64,000 nucleotides of DNA from Streptomyces sp. NRRL S-455 (GCF_000717875.1 NZ_JOCT01000019.1:1-64000), one strand, 5' to 3'; numbered from the stretch's first letter, positions 33,974 to 43,710 are shown. The notes: generated from the sequence alone by a model not told the origin. Program-made: numbers and translations.

Positions 33974-35238
33974 GTGGTCTCCCGTACCGCTCGGGCGAGG
34001 ATCCGCAGCCCCTCGTCCAGTTCCTCCGGGCTGGTGGTGAGGGCGGGCAGCAGCTTGACGACCTCGTCGCGGGGCCCGGACGTCTCGACCAGCAGCCCGA
34101 GTTCGAAGGCGCGGCGGGCCACTGCCGTTGCGCGCCACTCGTCCGGGAACGCCATGCCCCACACCAGCCCCCGTCCGCGCACGGCGGCGTGGAGGTGTGG
34201 GTGTTCGTCGCGGATCGTCTGCAGCGCCTGCTCGACCTGTTCCCCGCGGGCGATGGTCTGCTTCTCCATCCGGTTGTCGGTCCAGTACGTCCCGAGCGCG
34301 GCGGTCGCCGTGACGAAGGCGTGGTTGTTGCCGCGGAAGGTGCCGTTGTGCTCGCCCGGCTCCCACACGTCCAGGTCGTGCCGGAAGAGGCACAGCGACA
34401 TCGGCAGTCCGTAGCCGCTGATGGACTTCGACAGCGTGACGATGTCGGGTGTGATGCCGGCCTCCTCGAAGGAGAAGAAGGCGCCGGTGCGTCCGCAGCC
34501 CATCTGGATGTCGTCCACGATCATCAGCATGTCGTGCCGGTGACAGAGCTCGGCCAGCTCCCGGAGCCACTCGCCGCGGGCCACGTTGACACCGCCCTCG
34601 CCCTGCACCGTCTCGACGATCACGGCGGCGGGCTTGTTCAGGCCCGAGCCCTGGTCGTCGAGCAGCCGCTCGAACCACAGGAAGTCGGGGACCCGGTCGT
34701 CGAGGTAGTGGTCGAACGGCATGGGTGTGCCGTGCACGAGGGGAATGCCGGCTCCGGCCCGCTTGACGACGTTGCCGGTGACGGCCAGCGCCCCGAGGGA
34801 CATGCCGTGGAACGCGTTGGTGAAGGAGACGATCGCCTCGCGCCCCTTCACCTTGCGGGCCAGCTTGAGCGCGGCCTCGACGGCGTTGGTGCCCGCCGGG
34901 CCGGGGAACATCACCTTGTACGGCAGTTCACGCGGTCCCAGCACCAGGTTCTGGAAAGCCTCCAGAAACGCGCGCTTGGCGGTGGTGGCCATGTCGAGAC
35001 CGTGGGTTATTCCATCGGTCTCGATGTAGTCGATGAGGGCCCGTTTCAGGGCGGGGTCGTTGTGGCCGTAGTTGAGCGAACCGGCGCCCGCGAAGAAATC
35101 GACGTAGGTGCGGCCGTTCTCGTCGCGGAGGTGGCTTCCCCGGGCGTGGACGAATACGGTGGGCCAGCCTCGGCAGTAGCTCCGTACGTCGGATTCGAGG
35201 GTTTCGAAAACGCTCAGATCCGGCTGCATTTTCGTCAT
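33970..35238 (-). CDS. ectB: Diaminobutyrate-2-oxoglutarate transaminase EctB
   Basis: EctB is a class III PLP-dependent aminotransferase making L-2,4-diaminobutyrate from aspartate semialdehyde. The 422-residue product has the family segments [18 protein letters not shown], the Asp in [14 protein letters not shown] that pairs with the pyridine nitrogen of PLP, and the Schiff-base Lys in [17 protein letters not shown]. The ATG at 35238 has AGGAG six bases upstream; 17 residues of further open frame are rejected. It lies 63 bases after ectA and overlaps ectC, so ectABC are one operon. Confidence 0.96.
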   Translation of the reverse strand: MTKMQPDLSVFETLESDVRSYCRGWPTVFVHARGSHLRDENGRTYVDFFAGAGSLNYGHNDPALKRALIDYIETDGITHGLDMATTAKRAFLEAFQNLVLGPRELPYKVMFPGPAGTNAVEAALKLARKVKGREAIVSFTNAFHGMSLGALAVTGNVVKRAGAGIPLVHGTPMPFDHYLDDRVPDFLWFERLLDDQGSGLNKPAAVIVETVQGEGGVNVARGEWLRELAELCHRHDMLMIVDDIQMGCGRTGAFFSFEEAGITPDIVTLSKSISGYGLPMSLCLFRHDLDVWEPGEHNGTFRGNNHAFVTATAALGTYWTDNRMEKQTIARGEQVEQALQTIRDEHPHLHAAVRGRGLVWGMAFPDEWRATAVARRAFELGLLVETSGPRDEVVKLLPALTTSPEELDEGLRILARAVRETT

Positions 35239-35301
35239 GACACTCCTAGGTGCGGGAGGAGTCCGTGCGCCGGTGCACCCCACGGCCACACCGCGTTCTG
35301 T

Positions 35302-35805
35302 CTAACGCAGTGGTCCGATGCGGTACAGGTACTCGGGCTCGTGGGCATCCGGGAACAGCTCCGCGGGAAAGAGAAGTTCACGCTTCAACGGTGCCCTGTG
35401 TCGTTCGGCGAAGGAGAGAAACAGCTGGTGGGATGCGGTGTTGCCCGGGGTGACGGTGGTCTCGACCCGGTGCAGGACGCTCTGTGTGTGCAGTCGGCTG
35501 GTGAGGTGGTCGAGCATGGCGCCGGCGAGACCGCGTCCGCGGTTGCCTCCTGTCACGGCGATCTGCCAGATGACGAGTACGTCGGGCCGGTCGGGGCGGC
35601 GGTATCCGGTGGTGAAACCCGCCAGTGTGCCGTTGTCGCCGCGCGCCACCGCGGAGGTTTTCGCGAAATCGCGGAACCACAGGAGGTAACTGTAGGGGGA
35701 GTTCACGTCGAGTTCCCCGGATTCGCGGGCGATACGCCAGGCGGCGGGACCGTCCGCGATTGTTGGTTCCCCGATTTCTTCCGTGTATTCCGTCAGTGTC
35801 GTCAT
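35302..35805 (-). CDS. ectA: L-2,4-diaminobutyrate acetyltransferase EctA
   Basis: EctA is a GNAT acetyltransferase that acetylates L-2,4-diaminobutyrate with acetyl-CoA, the second step of ectoine synthesis. The product is 167 residues. The acetyl-CoA-binding motif A is IAVTGGNRGRGLAGAMLDHL, and VNSPYSYLLWFRDFAKTS is typical of EctA. The ATG at 35805 is used, with AAAGG some ten bases upstream; a GTG three codons earlier is possible. It is the first gene of the ect operon. The 200 bases before it are divergent to cobL and include an AT-rich TAATAT that may be the -10 element. Confidence 0.95.
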   Translation of the reverse strand: MTTLTEYTEEIGEPTIADGPAAWRIARESGELDVNSPYSYLLWFRDFAKTSAVARGDNGTLAGFTTGYRRPDRPDVLVIWQIAVTGGNRGRGLAGAMLDHLTSRLHTQSVLHRVETTVTPGNTASHQLFLSFAERHRAPLKRELLFPAELFPDAHEPEYLYRIGPLR

Positions 35806-35874
35806 ACGGAGCACCTTTGTTTCACGGTCACGGGAGTGATGCTGGTTCCCGGCGCGTGAGCCAATCGCTTCCTC

Positions 35875-35880
35875 ATATTA
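35875..35880 (-). promoter_or_regulatory. Possible -10 element of the ect operon
   Basis: TAATAT on the minus strand lies about 70 bases before ectA in an AT-rich patch (CTCATATTACG on the plus strand) within otherwise GC-rich sequence. No convincing -35 is visible at 16-18 bases, which would suit an osmotic-stress sigma factor or an activated promoter. Weak evidence. Confidence 0.3.
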
Positions 35881-36015
35881 CGTCCGTGGTCTCCCGTCGG
35901 CCACGGGACCGGTCGCCGGGGCCTGGCGCGGAGGGCGCGTACCCGAGCGAGAGTGTGCTGGTCAGCGCCCAGTAGAGTGCGGCTCTGTTGCCCCCGAACG
36001 CCGAGGTATCGAGCA

Positions 36016-37248
36016 GTGACGCCCGCACTCCCCGCACCGACCGCCGCCGTGACCGTCGTCGGGATCGGGGCCGACGGCTGGGCAGGCCTGCCCGACGTCT
36101 CCCGTGCCGCACTGTCCGAGGCCGAGGTTCTGATCGGGGGAGCGCGCCAGCTGGACCTGCTGCCGCCCGAGTGCGCCGGGCAGCGCGTCGCCTGGCCCTC
36201 GCCGCTGCGCCCCGCCGTCCCCGGCCTGCTCGCCGCGCACGCCGGCCGCCGGATCGCCGTCCTGGCCAGCGGGGACCCCATGTTCTACGGCATCGGACGC
36301 GCCCTCGCCGAGGAGACCGACGCCCTGCGCGTCCTGCCGCACCCCTCCTCCGTCTCCTACGCCGCCGCCCGGCTCGGCTGGCCCCTGGAGGACGTGGAGG
36401 TGGTCACGCTCGTCGGCCGGCCCTCCGCCCGTCTGGCCGCCGCCCTGCACCACGGCCGGCGCCTCCTCGTCCTCAGCGCGGACGCCACCACCCCGGGCGA
36501 GGTCGCCGCGCTGCTGCGGGAGCGGGGCTTCGGGCCCAGCCGGATGCGCGTTCTCGAACAACTGGGCGGGGAGACGGAACGCGCCACCGCCGAGTCCACC
36601 GCCGACGCATGGCCGCATCCGCCCGGCGATCCCCTCAACATCGTCGCCGTCGAATGCCGCCGCGCCCCGGACGCCCTGCGCCTCGGCGCCGTGCCCGGAC
36701 TGCCGGACGAGGCGTACGAGCACGACGGACAGCTCACCAAGCGGCACATCCGCGCCGCCACGCTGGGCGTGCTCGCGCCCGCGCCCGGTGAGCTGTTGTG
36801 GGACATCGGAGGCGGGTCCGGTTCGATCGCCGTCGAGTGGATGCGGACCCACCCGTCCTGCCGGGCGGTGAGCGTGGAGCGCGACCCGGTGCGGGCCGAC
36901 CGGATCGGGCGCAACGCCGAGCGGCTGGGCGTGCCGGGGCTGCGTGTCGTCACCGGCGCCGCTCCCGCCGTGCTGGCCGAACTGCCTCCGCCGGACGCCG
37001 TGTTCATCGGCGGCGGGCTCACCGCGCCCGGTCTCCTGGACGCCTGCTGGGAGGCGTTGCCCGGCGGTGGACGTCTCGTCGCCAACACCGTCACGCTGGA
37101 GTCCGAGGCACTGCTCGCCGACGCCCGCCGCCGCCTCGGAGGGGAGCTGGTGCGGCTCGCCGTGGCCCACGCCGTCCCCGTGGGCGGCTTCACCGGGTGG
37201 CGGCAGGCGATGCCGGTGACCCAGTGGGCCGTTCAGAAAGACGCGTAG
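36016..37248 (+). CDS. cobL: Precorrin-6Y C5,15-methyltransferase (decarboxylating) CobL/CbiET
   Basis: This enzyme methylates C5 and C15 of the corrin ring and removes the acetate carboxyl at C12. The 410-residue protein joins an N-terminal CbiE-type domain (VVGIGADGWAGLPDVSRAAL, IAVLASGDPMFYGIGRAL) to a C-terminal CbiT-type methyltransferase (LLWDIGGGSGSIAVEWMRTH, AVSVERDPVRADRIGRNAER). The start is the GTG at 36016, giving the usual length; the open frame from 35953 adds unconserved sequence. It is divergent from ectA and starts the cobalamin block, followed 73 bases later by cobM. Confidence 0.94.
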   Translation: MTPALPAPTAAVTVVGIGADGWAGLPDVSRAALSEAEVLIGGARQLDLLPPECAGQRVAWPSPLRPAVPGLLAAHAGRRIAVLASGDPMFYGIGRALAEETDALRVLPHPSSVSYAAARLGWPLEDVEVVTLVGRPSARLAAALHHGRRLLVLSADATTPGEVAALLRERGFGPSRMRVLEQLGGETERATAESTADAWPHPPGDPLNIVAVECRRAPDALRLGAVPGLPDEAYEHDGQLTKRHIRAATLGVLAPAPGELLWDIGGGSGSIAVEWMRTHPSCRAVSVERDPVRADRIGRNAERLGVPGLRVVTGAAPAVLAELPPPDAVFIGGGLTAPGLLDACWEALPGGGRLVANTVTLESEALLADARRRLGGELVRLAVAHAVPVGGFTGWRQAMPVTQWAVQKDA

Positions 37249-37321
37249 AGACGCGTGACGACACCCGGTAACGCGCGAAGACGCGCAGCGAACTCTCGAC
37301 CCCTTTCCCAGGAGCAGACAG

Positions 37322-38071
37322 ATGACCGTGTACTTCATCGGTGCGGGACCCGGTGCCGCCGACCTGATCACGGTGCGCGGTGCCCGCACGCTCGCCGCCT
37401 GCCGGGTCTGCCTGTACGCGGGCAGCCTGGTCCCGCGTGAACTGCTCGCCGAATGCCCGCCGGACGCCCGGCTGGTGGACACCGCGCAGCTCGACCTGGA
37501 CCAGATCACGGCCGAGTTGGTGCGGGCCCACGAGGAGGGACACGACGTGGCCCGGCTGCACTCCGGGGACCCGTCCGTGTTCAGCGCGGTGGCCGAGCAG
37601 ATGCGGCGGCTGGACGCGGCCGGGGTGCCGTACGAGGTCGTCCCCGGTGTACCGGCCTTCGCCGCCGCGGCGGCTTCGCTGAAGCGGGAGCTGACGGTGC
37701 CGACCGTCGGGCAGACCGTGATCCTCACCCGCGTCGCCAACCGGGCCACCGCCATGCCGGAGGGTGAGGACCTCGCCACCCTCGGCCGTAGCGGGGCGCT
37801 GATCGTGCTGCACCTGGCCGCCAAGTACGTGGACCGTGTCGTCGAGGAGCTGCTTCCGCACTACGGGGCCGACTGTCCCGCCGCGGTCGTCGCCTACGCG
37901 TCCCGCCCCGACGAGCTCGTCATCCGCGGCTCGCTGGAGGAGATCGCCGGGAAGGTGAAGGAGTCCGGTGTGCAGCGCACGGCGGTGATCATGGTGGGGC
38001 GGACGCTGGGAGCGGAGCAGTTCCGGGACAGCCACCTGTACTCGCCGGAGCGGGAACGCCACGTGTGCTGA
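37322..38071 (+). CDS. cobM: Precorrin-4 C11-methyltransferase CobM
   Basis: CobM transfers a methyl group from SAM to C11 of precorrin-4. The 249-residue protein starts MTVYFIGAGPGAADLITVRG and has the tetrapyrrole-methylase motifs LHSGDPSVFSAVAEQMRRL (the GDP loop) and VVPGVPAFAAAAASL. AGGAG lies eight bases before the ATG. The stop codon sits within the first of three 27-base tandem repeats, whose first unit encodes the last few residues (...RERHVC). The next gene, cbiD, is convergent. Confidence 0.95.
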   Translation: MTVYFIGAGPGAADLITVRGARTLAACRVCLYAGSLVPRELLAECPPDARLVDTAQLDLDQITAELVRAHEEGHDVARLHSGDPSVFSAVAEQMRRLDAAGVPYEVVPGVPAFAAAAASLKRELTVPTVGQTVILTRVANRATAMPEGEDLATLGRSGALIVLHLAAKYVDRVVEELLPHYGADCPAAVVAYASRPDELVIRGSLEEIAGKVKESGVQRTAVIMVGRTLGAEQFRDSHLYSPERERHVC

Positions 38072-38132
38072 GAACGGTGGGAACGCCACGTGTGCTGAGA
38101 GCAGGGGGAACCGCCCGTGCGCCGAGAACGGT
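38052..38132. repeat. Three tandem 27-base repeats at the cobM 3' end
   Basis: GGGAAC recurs at 38052, 38079 and 38106, an exact 27-base period. The first two units share GGGAACGCCACGTGTGCTGA, and the third has diverged (GGGAACCGCCCGTGCGCCGA). The array spans the cobM stop codon and fills most of the gap to the convergent cbiD. It looks like slippage or unequal recombination; a role in transcription termination is possible but not shown. Confidence 0.75.
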
Positions 38133-38141
38133 GAGCGGCCG

Positions 38142-39260
38142 TCAGGCCACGGTGCTGCGTCCCACCACCGTCCCCGCCCGGTCGATGCAGATCACGTCGA
38201 CCGCGACCGGCGCGCCGCGCAGCACGGCCAGGGCCTCGTCGCGGGCGGTCGTGGCGACCAGGTCGCCGAGCGGAACCCCGGCGGCGAGGCACGACTGGAG
38301 TGCGGCGAGGCCGGTGTTGGCCTCGGCCACCTGGCCGGCCAGGGCCTCGTCCGCGCCGCCGCGCCGGGCCAGTCCGGCGAGGAAGCCCTTGTCGACCTGG
38401 GAGCGGGCCGAGTGCAGGTCGAGGTGGCCGGCGGCGAGCTTGGAGAGCTTGGCGAAGCCGCCGCAGATGGTCAGGCGGTCGACGGGGTGGCGGCGGATGT
38501 ACTTCAGCACCGCGCCCGCGAAGTCGCCCATGTCGAGCAGGGCGTCCTCGGGCAGGCCGTACTCGGCCACGACCGTCTTCTCCGACGTCGACCCGGTGCA
38601 GCCGGCGACATGCGTACGGCCCGCCGCCCGGGCCACGTCCACGCCCCGCCGGATGGAGTCGATCCACGCCGAGCAGGAGTACGGGACGACGATGCCGGTG
38701 GTGCCCAGGATGGACAGGCCGCCGAGGATGCCGAGCCGGGGGTTCCAGGTGGAGCGGGCGATCTCCTCGCCGTGGTCCACGGAGACGGTGATCTCGACGT
38801 CGCCCGAACCGCCGTGCCGGGCGGCGACCTCGGCGACGTGGTCGCCCATCATGCGGCGCGGGACGGGGTTGACGGCCGCCTCGCCGACGGGCAGGGGCAG
38901 GCCGGGCCGGGTGACCGTGCCGACCCCGGGACCTGCCCTGAAGACGACGCCGGCCCCGGCGGGCAGGTGCCGTACCGTGGCCCGGACCAGCGCCCCGTGG
39001 GTGACGTCCGGGTCGTCGCCGGCGTCCTTCACGATCCCCGCCATCGCGTACCCGTCGCCCAGCTCCTCGGCCGCCAGCGCGAACGACGGTGTCTGCCCCT
39101 TCGGCAGGGTGATGGTCACAGGGTCGGGAAACTCACCGGTCAGCAGGGCGGTGTACGCCGCTGTCGTGGCCGCCGTCGCACAGGCGCCGGTGGTCCAGCC
39201 TGGCCGCAGGCCGGTGTGCTCCAGCTGGGCCCTGCGGCCGCCCTTCACTTCGCTGCTCAT
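38142..39260 (-). CDS. cbiD: Cobalt-precorrin-5B C1-methyltransferase CbiD
   Basis: CbiD methylates C1 and removes the extruded acetyl fragment during ring contraction, the role played by CobF in the classical aerobic pathway. The 372-residue protein has the typical GLRPGWTTGACATAATTAAY near its start and IVVPYSCSAWIDSIRRGVD and GHLDLHSARSQVDK farther on. The ATG at 39260 is used, since the much longer open frame upstream lies opposite cobK. It is divergent from cobK, with only 18 bases between the two starts, so their promoters must overlap each other's coding sequences. Confidence 0.94.
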   Translation of the reverse strand: MSSEVKGGRRAQLEHTGLRPGWTTGACATAATTAAYTALLTGEFPDPVTITLPKGQTPSFALAAEELGDGYAMAGIVKDAGDDPDVTHGALVRATVRHLPAGAGVVFRAGPGVGTVTRPGLPLPVGEAAVNPVPRRMMGDHVAEVAARHGGSGDVEITVSVDHGEEIARSTWNPRLGILGGLSILGTTGIVVPYSCSAWIDSIRRGVDVARAAGRTHVAGCTGSTSEKTVVAEYGLPEDALLDMGDFAGAVLKYIRRHPVDRLTICGGFAKLSKLAAGHLDLHSARSQVDKGFLAGLARRGGADEALAGQVAEANTGLAALQSCLAAGVPLGDLVATTARDEALAVLRGAPVAVDVICIDRAGTVVGRSTVA

Positions 39261-39278
39261 GAACGGATCTGGACTTCC

Positions 39279-40028
39279 ATGCACGTACTGATTCTCGGCG
39301 GGACCTCGGAAGCCCGGCGGCTCGCCGAACTGCTCCACGGGACACCCGGGCTGCGGCTGGCCAGCTCCCTCGCCGGGCGGGTGGCCAGCCCGCGGCTGCC
39401 GCCCGGTGAGGTGCGGGTCGGTGGCTTCGGCGGGGTGGAGGGGCTGGCCGCGTGGCTGCGGGAGCACCGGGTGGATGTGCTCATCGATGCCACCCACCCT
39501 TTCGCCGGGACGATCAGTTTCCACGCGGCGCGTGCCGCCGCCACCGCCCATGTTCCCCTGCTCGCCCTGCGGCGCCCCGGCTGGGTCCCCGTCGAGGGCG
39601 ACGACTGGCACGACGCCGGTTCCCTGGAGGAGGCCGCGCGGCTGCTGCCCGCGCTGGGCCGGCGGGTGTTCCTCACCACCGGCCGGATGGGGCTGGCCGC
39701 GTTCGCCGAGCTGGACGAGCTGTGGTTCCTCGTACGGTCCGTGGACGCGCCCGAGCCTCCGCATCCGGCCCGCATGGAGGTGCTGCTCGACCGAGGTCCG
39801 TTCACCCTCGACGGCGAGCGCGAGCTGCTGCGCCGCCACCGTGTCGACGTCGTGGTGACCAAGGACAGCGGGGGGACGGCCACCGCGCCGAAGCTGACGG
39901 CGGCGCGGGAGGCCGGGCTGCCGGTGGTCGTGGTCCGCCGGCCGCCGGTACCGGAGGGCGTCCCGGTCGTGCCCGACCCGGAGGCGGCGGCCCGGTGGGT
40001 GGTGAACCGCCTCCCGCAGGGAGACTGA
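39279..40028 (+). CDS. cobK: Precorrin-6A reductase CobK
   Basis: CobK reduces precorrin-6A to precorrin-6B with NADPH. The 249-residue product begins MHVLILGGTSEARRLAELL, the standard N-terminus, and has DVLIDATHPFAGTISFHAA and VVTKDSGGTATAPKLTAA, both typical of the family. The ATG at 39279 lies 18 bases from the divergent cbiD start. It is convergent with cobIJ, with 16 bases between the stops. The alternation of strands (cobM +, cbiD -, cobK +, cobIJ -) shows at least four separate transcripts in this block. Confidence 0.94.
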   Translation: MHVLILGGTSEARRLAELLHGTPGLRLASSLAGRVASPRLPPGEVRVGGFGGVEGLAAWLREHRVDVLIDATHPFAGTISFHAARAAATAHVPLLALRRPGWVPVEGDDWHDAGSLEEAARLLPALGRRVFLTTGRMGLAAFAELDELWFLVRSVDAPEPPHPARMEVLLDRGPFTLDGERELLRRHRVDVVVTKDSGGTATAPKLTAAREAGLPVVVVRRPPVPEGVPVVPDPEAAARWVVNRLPQGD

Positions 40029-40044
40029 CGAGGGCTCCGGGTGT

Positions 40045-41571
40045 TCAGGAGGCCCCGCCGGCCCTGTCCTCCGGGTAGCGACGCGGTGTCCAGGTGATCT
40101 CCTCGCCGTTCCCGCGTTGTACGACCCGCGTCTGTGACGAGCCGACCAGCAGGATCGTGCGCATGTCGACCTCGGCCGGATCCAGGTCGGACAGGCGTAC
40201 GATCCGCACGCGTTCGCCGGTGCCGCCCACGTCCCGCGCGACCACCACCGGCGTGTCCGGAGCCCGGTGCTCCAGCAGCAGTTCGCGTGCCTTGCCCACC
40301 TGCCAGGTGCGGCTGCGCGAGCCCGGGTTGTACAGGGCCAGCACCAGGTCCGCCGAGGCCGCCGCGCGCAGCCGCTCGGCGATGACCTCCCAGGGCTTGA
40401 GCCGGTCGGAGAGGGAGAGGGTGGCGTAGTCGTGCCCGAGTGGGGCGCCCGCCTTGGCGGCTGCCGCGTTGGCGGCGGTCACGCCGGGCAGCACCCGCAC
40501 CGGGACGTCCGTGTACTCCTTCTGGGAGGCGACCTCCAGGACGGCCGTCGCCATGGCGAAGACGCCCGGGTCGCCGCCGGAGACGACCGCGACCCGCCGG
40601 CCGCGCCGGGCCAGATCGAGGGCGAACTCGGCGCGCTCCGACTCGACCCGGTTGTCCGAGCCGTGCCGGATCTGGCCGGGCCGCTCCGGCACCCGGTCGA
40701 GGTAGGTCGTGTAGCCGACGAGGTCGTCGGCGGCGGCCAGGGCGCCCCGGGTCTCGGGCGTCAGCCACAGCGGGCCGGCCGGCCCGGTCCCGACCACGAC
40801 GACCTCGCCCCGCTCCGGGGTCTGAGGCCGCTCGGCGTCGACCCGGCTGGGCAGCACCGCCACCGAGAAGTACGGCACCGACTCCGCGTCCACGTCGGCC
40901 AGTTCGCCGAGCCGCTCCCCGGTCATGGTGGCGCGTTCGACGTACCGGGCCTCGTCCAGCCGCCCCGCATCGGCGAAGGCGTTCCGCACCTTGGTGAAGG
41001 TGCGGCCCAGCTTCATCACCACCGCCGCGTCCGTCGCGGCGAGCCGCGCGGTCAGCTCCTCCTCGGGCAGCGTGCCCGGCAGGATGGTCAGCACCTCCTC
41101 GCCCTCGGCGAGCGGGGTGCCCAGCCGGGCGGCGGCGGCGGACACGGAGGTGACGCCGGGGATCACCTCGGTGTCGTAGCGGTCGGCCAGCCGCTTGTGC
41201 ATGTGCATGTAGGAGCCGTAGAAGAGCGGGTCGCCCTCGGCGAGGACCGCGACCGTCCGCCCCGCGTCCAGGTGCGCGGCGAGCCGGGCCGACGCCTCGG
41301 CGTAGAACTCCTCGATCGCGCCCTTGTAGCCGCCGGGGTGGTCGGTGGTCTCCGTCGTGACCGGGTAGACGAGTCGCTCCTCGATGTGGTCGGCACGGAT
41401 GTGCTTCGCCGCGATCGAGCGGGCGATGGAACGGCCGTGCCGGGCACTGTGGTACGCGATGACGTCGGCCTCGGCGATGACCTCGACGGCCCGTACGGTC
41501 ATCAGGGACGGGTCGCCCGGGCCGAGCCCTACCCCGTACAGCCGCCCCGCGGTGGACTGCTTCCCGCTCAC
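40045..41571 (-). CDS. cobIJ: Fused precorrin-2 C20-methyltransferase / precorrin-3B C17-methyltransferase CobIJ
   Basis: A 508-residue fusion of two SAM-dependent methylases. Residues about 1-245 are CobI ([56 protein letters not shown]), which methylates C20 of precorrin-2. Residues about 255-500 are CobJ ([60 protein letters not shown]), which methylates C17 and contracts the ring. The fusion is usual in Streptomyces. The GTG at 41571 overlaps the stop of cobH by four bases, so cobG-cobH-cobIJ form one coupled operon in pathway-related order. Confidence 0.95.
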   Translation of the reverse strand: MSGKQSTAGRLYGVGLGPGDPSLMTVRAVEVIAEADVIAYHSARHGRSIARSIAAKHIRADHIEERLVYPVTTETTDHPGGYKGAIEEFYAEASARLAAHLDAGRTVAVLAEGDPLFYGSYMHMHKRLADRYDTEVIPGVTSVSAAAARLGTPLAEGEEVLTILPGTLPEEELTARLAATDAAVVMKLGRTFTKVRNAFADAGRLDEARYVERATMTGERLGELADVDAESVPYFSVAVLPSRVDAERPQTPERGEVVVVGTGPAGPLWLTPETRGALAAADDLVGYTTYLDRVPERPGQIRHGSDNRVESERAEFALDLARRGRRVAVVSGGDPGVFAMATAVLEVASQKEYTDVPVRVLPGVTAANAAAAKAGAPLGHDYATLSLSDRLKPWEVIAERLRAAASADLVLALYNPGSRSRTWQVGKARELLLEHRAPDTPVVVARDVGGTGERVRIVRLSDLDPAEVDMRTILLVGSSQTRVVQRGNGEEITWTPRRYPEDRAGGAS

Positions 41572-42239
41572 TCTTCCTCACTCGCGATCGCGTTGAGCGC
41601 GGCGGCCGCGATGGCGCTGCCCCCGCGACGGCCGCGCACGACCAGGTGTTCCAGGCCGGACGGGTGCGCGGCCAGGGCGTCCTTGGACTCGGCGGCCCCG
41701 ACGAAGCCGACCGGGACGCCGATGACGGCGGCCGGGCGGGGAGCCCCCTCGTCGATCATCTCCAGCAGCCGGAACAGGGCGGTGGGCGCGTTGCCGACGG
41801 CGACCACCGAGCCTTCCAGCCGGTCCCGCCACAGCTCCAGCGCGGCGGCGCTGCGGGTGGTGCCGAGTTTCGCCGCGAGTTCGGGGACGGCCGGGTCGGA
41901 GAGGGTGCACAGCACGTCGTTGTCGGCGGGGAGCCGCTTGCGGGTCACGCCGCTGGCCACCATCCGCACGTCGGTGAAGATGGGCGCGCCGGCGCGCAGT
42001 GCCTCGCGGGCACGGGCCACCACGGCCGGTGTGTAGGCCAGGTCCCGCACGAGGTCGACCATCCCGCAGGCGTGGATCATCCGGACCGCGACCTGGCTGA
42101 CGTCGGCGGGCAGGGCCGCCAGGTCCGCCTCCGCTCGGATGGTGGCGAAGGACTGGCGGTAGATGGCCGGGCCGTCCTTCTCGTAGTCGTACGTGGTCAC
42201 GGTGGTGTTCACACTGCTCTCGGTCGTCTTGCGGCTCAT
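41568..42239 (-). CDS. cobH: Precorrin-8X methylmutase CobH/CbiC
   Basis: CobH moves the methyl group from C11 to C12 of precorrin-8X, producing hydrogenobyrinate. The 223-residue protein contains the catalytic His in [18 protein letters not shown] and the conserved [19 protein letters not shown] and [18 protein letters not shown]. The ATG at 42239 overlaps the cobG stop by four bases, and its stop overlaps the cobIJ GTG. Open frame farther upstream is antisense-like reading of cobG and is rejected. Confidence 0.95.
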   Translation of the reverse strand: MSRKTTESSVNTTVTTYDYEKDGPAIYRQSFATIRAEADLAALPADVSQVAVRMIHACGMVDLVRDLAYTPAVVARAREALRAGAPIFTDVRMVASGVTRKRLPADNDVLCTLSDPAVPELAAKLGTTRSAAALELWRDRLEGSVVAVGNAPTALFRLLEMIDEGAPRPAAVIGVPVGFVGAAESKDALAAHPSGLEHLVVRGRRGGSAIAAAALNAIASEEE

Positions 42240-43510
42240 GGGGTGATCGCCGCCAGGGCGGTGGCGAGTCGGGCGGGGTCGTCCAGTGAGGTGGTCCGGG
42301 GCTCCTGGCCGCTCACGGCGGTGGAGAGCCGGTAGCCGCCTCCCTCGGCGGCGACCACGTCGACGCGGTCGCCCCGGGGGTGCCCGCAGCGGCGTTCGCA
42401 CCCGGACCAGTACAGAGGGAGGCCACGCGGCTCGATCGTGCCGAGGGCCCCCGCCGCGTCGGTCCGTACGTCGGCACGCGACTTGGCGCATCCGGGCCTG
42501 CCGACGCAGGCGCCGACGCGGAGCCAGGGGGAGCCGGGGTCGGTGACGAGGCCGGCGGCGGCGAGGCGGGCGAGGGACTCGTCCGTGGGAACCCCCTGTG
42601 TGGGAAGAACCACACCTCGCCATGGGGTCAGACGCAGTTCATCGGGGGCGATATGTGTCAGTTCGCGCCACTGGTGCGCCGACAGCCGTCCCAGCGGCAC
42701 GTGCACGGAGAGGCCGGTGCCGATGACTCCCGGGGACGGGCCGTCCGTGCGGCCGGTGTCCCGGGTCCGTCGCTCGTGGCGGATGCCCACGGCCGTGAGG
42801 TGTCGGCCCAGCAGGTCGAGCAACTCGCCACCTTCAAGGCCCAGTTCGTCCACTCGCCAGACCCGCGCGCCGCTCGTCCGAGCTGCCTCCAGGAAGGTTT
42901 CCGCGGCCACCAGCGCGGCCCGGGCCGCATCCTCGGCGGAGACGTGCAGCGCGTCTCCGGCGGCACCGAGGCCGAGTTGCGCGCCGCCGTCCGCCGCCGC
43001 CCGTACCGTCACGTCGGCACCGAGCCCGGCCACGTCGCCGCGTCCGTCGTCGAGCGCGAACAGGAAACGCCCCGACAGGGCCCGCGCCGCCTCGCTCGCG
43101 CACAGCGCCGCGTCGAGAGCCGTCAGCCAGGGGCGTACGTCCAGCACGCCCCGCCCGTCGAGGCCGGACAGCGGTGAGGCCACGACGTTGCGCACCCGCT
43201 CGTGGCCGTGCGAGGGCAGCAGCCCGGCCGCCTCCAGCAGCCCGGCCAACTCCCCGCCGCAGCCACCGTCCAGACCCCGCAGCTGCACGTTTCCGCGCGA
43301 GGTCAGATGCAGCTCCCCGTCACCCAGCCGCTCCGCCGCGTCGACCAGCGTCTCCGCCTGCCGGACGGTCAGGACGCCGCCGGGAATCCGGACCCGGGCC
43401 AGCGCGCCGTCGTCCGCCGCGTGCAGCCGCAGCGTCCCCGGGCAGGCGTCACCGCGGTCCCGGGAGACCACTGTGGCCTGGGGCGTTGAACGAAGGGCAG
43501 GCGTGGGCAT
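42236..43510 (-). CDS. cobG: Precorrin-3B synthase CobG
   Basis: CobG is an oxygen-dependent monooxygenase of the sulfite/nitrite reductase type that makes precorrin-3B. The protein is about 424 residues. The ferredoxin-like half-domains show [14 protein letters not shown] (about 75-88), and the C-terminal Fe-S/siroheme region has [20 protein letters not shown] and [17 protein letters not shown], which supply the cluster cysteines. Four in-frame starts lie between 43510 and 43534; the ATG at 43510 gives MPTPALRS and is chosen without strong ribosome-site support. The gene is divergent from cobN and heads the cobG-cobH-cobIJ operon. Its presence marks the aerobic route. Confidence 0.92.
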   Translation of the reverse strand: MPTPALRSTPQATVVSRDRGDACPGTLRLHAADDGALARVRIPGGVLTVRQAETLVDAAERLGDGELHLTSRGNVQLRGLDGGCGGELAGLLEAAGLLPSHGHERVRNVVASPLSGLDGRGVLDVRPWLTALDAALCASEAARALSGRFLFALDDGRGDVAGLGADVTVRAAADGGAQLGLGAAGDALHVSAEDAARAALVAAETFLEAARTSGARVWRVDELGLEGGELLDLLGRHLTAVGIRHERRTRDTGRTDGPSPGVIGTGLSVHVPLGRLSAHQWRELTHIAPDELRLTPWRGVVLPTQGVPTDESLARLAAAGLVTDPGSPWLRVGACVGRPGCAKSRADVRTDAAGALGTIEPRGLPLYWSGCERRCGHPRGDRVDVVAAEGGGYRLSTAVSGQEPRTTSLDDPARLATALAAITP

Positions 43511-43573
43511 GGCGGCGAGCATACCTACCATCACACCAGGTGTACTCCCTGCCCTTTTCCCCTGCCCCTTACT

Positions 43574-43592
43574 ATGATCCGCGGCGGATCAT
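43574..43592 (+). promoter_or_regulatory. 19-base palindrome overlapping the cobN -10 element
   Basis: ATGATCCGC-G-GCGGATCAT is a perfect inverted repeat of 9-base arms around one base. Its left arm overlaps a -10-like TATGAT (43573-43578) on the plus strand, and the cobalamin riboswitch begins a few bases downstream. The position suits a repressor operator that would add a second control layer, for example by metal or redox state. The regulator is unknown. Confidence 0.5.
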
Positions 43593-43596
43593 CCGG

Positions 43597-43710
43597 TCCG
43601 CCGACGCCATGACGGCGACAGGGGAGGAAGCCCGGTGCGAGTCCGGCGCGGTCCCGCCACTGTGAGCCCGGCCCGTACGGGGCAGGGTGAGCCAGGAACT
43701 CCCGCCGTCC
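43597..43710 (+). promoter_or_regulatory. Cobalamin riboswitch in the cobN leader
   Basis: The leader contains the core elements of the B12 riboswitch in the correct order: GGGGAGGAAGCCCGGTGCGA (43620-43639), GTCC, then the B12 box around GGTCCCGCCACTGTGAG (43650-43666), a variable hairpin, and GAGCCAGGAACTCCCGCC near 43690-43707. When adenosylcobalamin binds, it should shut off expression of the downstream gene. The coding start of cobN is about 50 bases farther on, so control could be at translation initiation. Confidence 0.9.
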
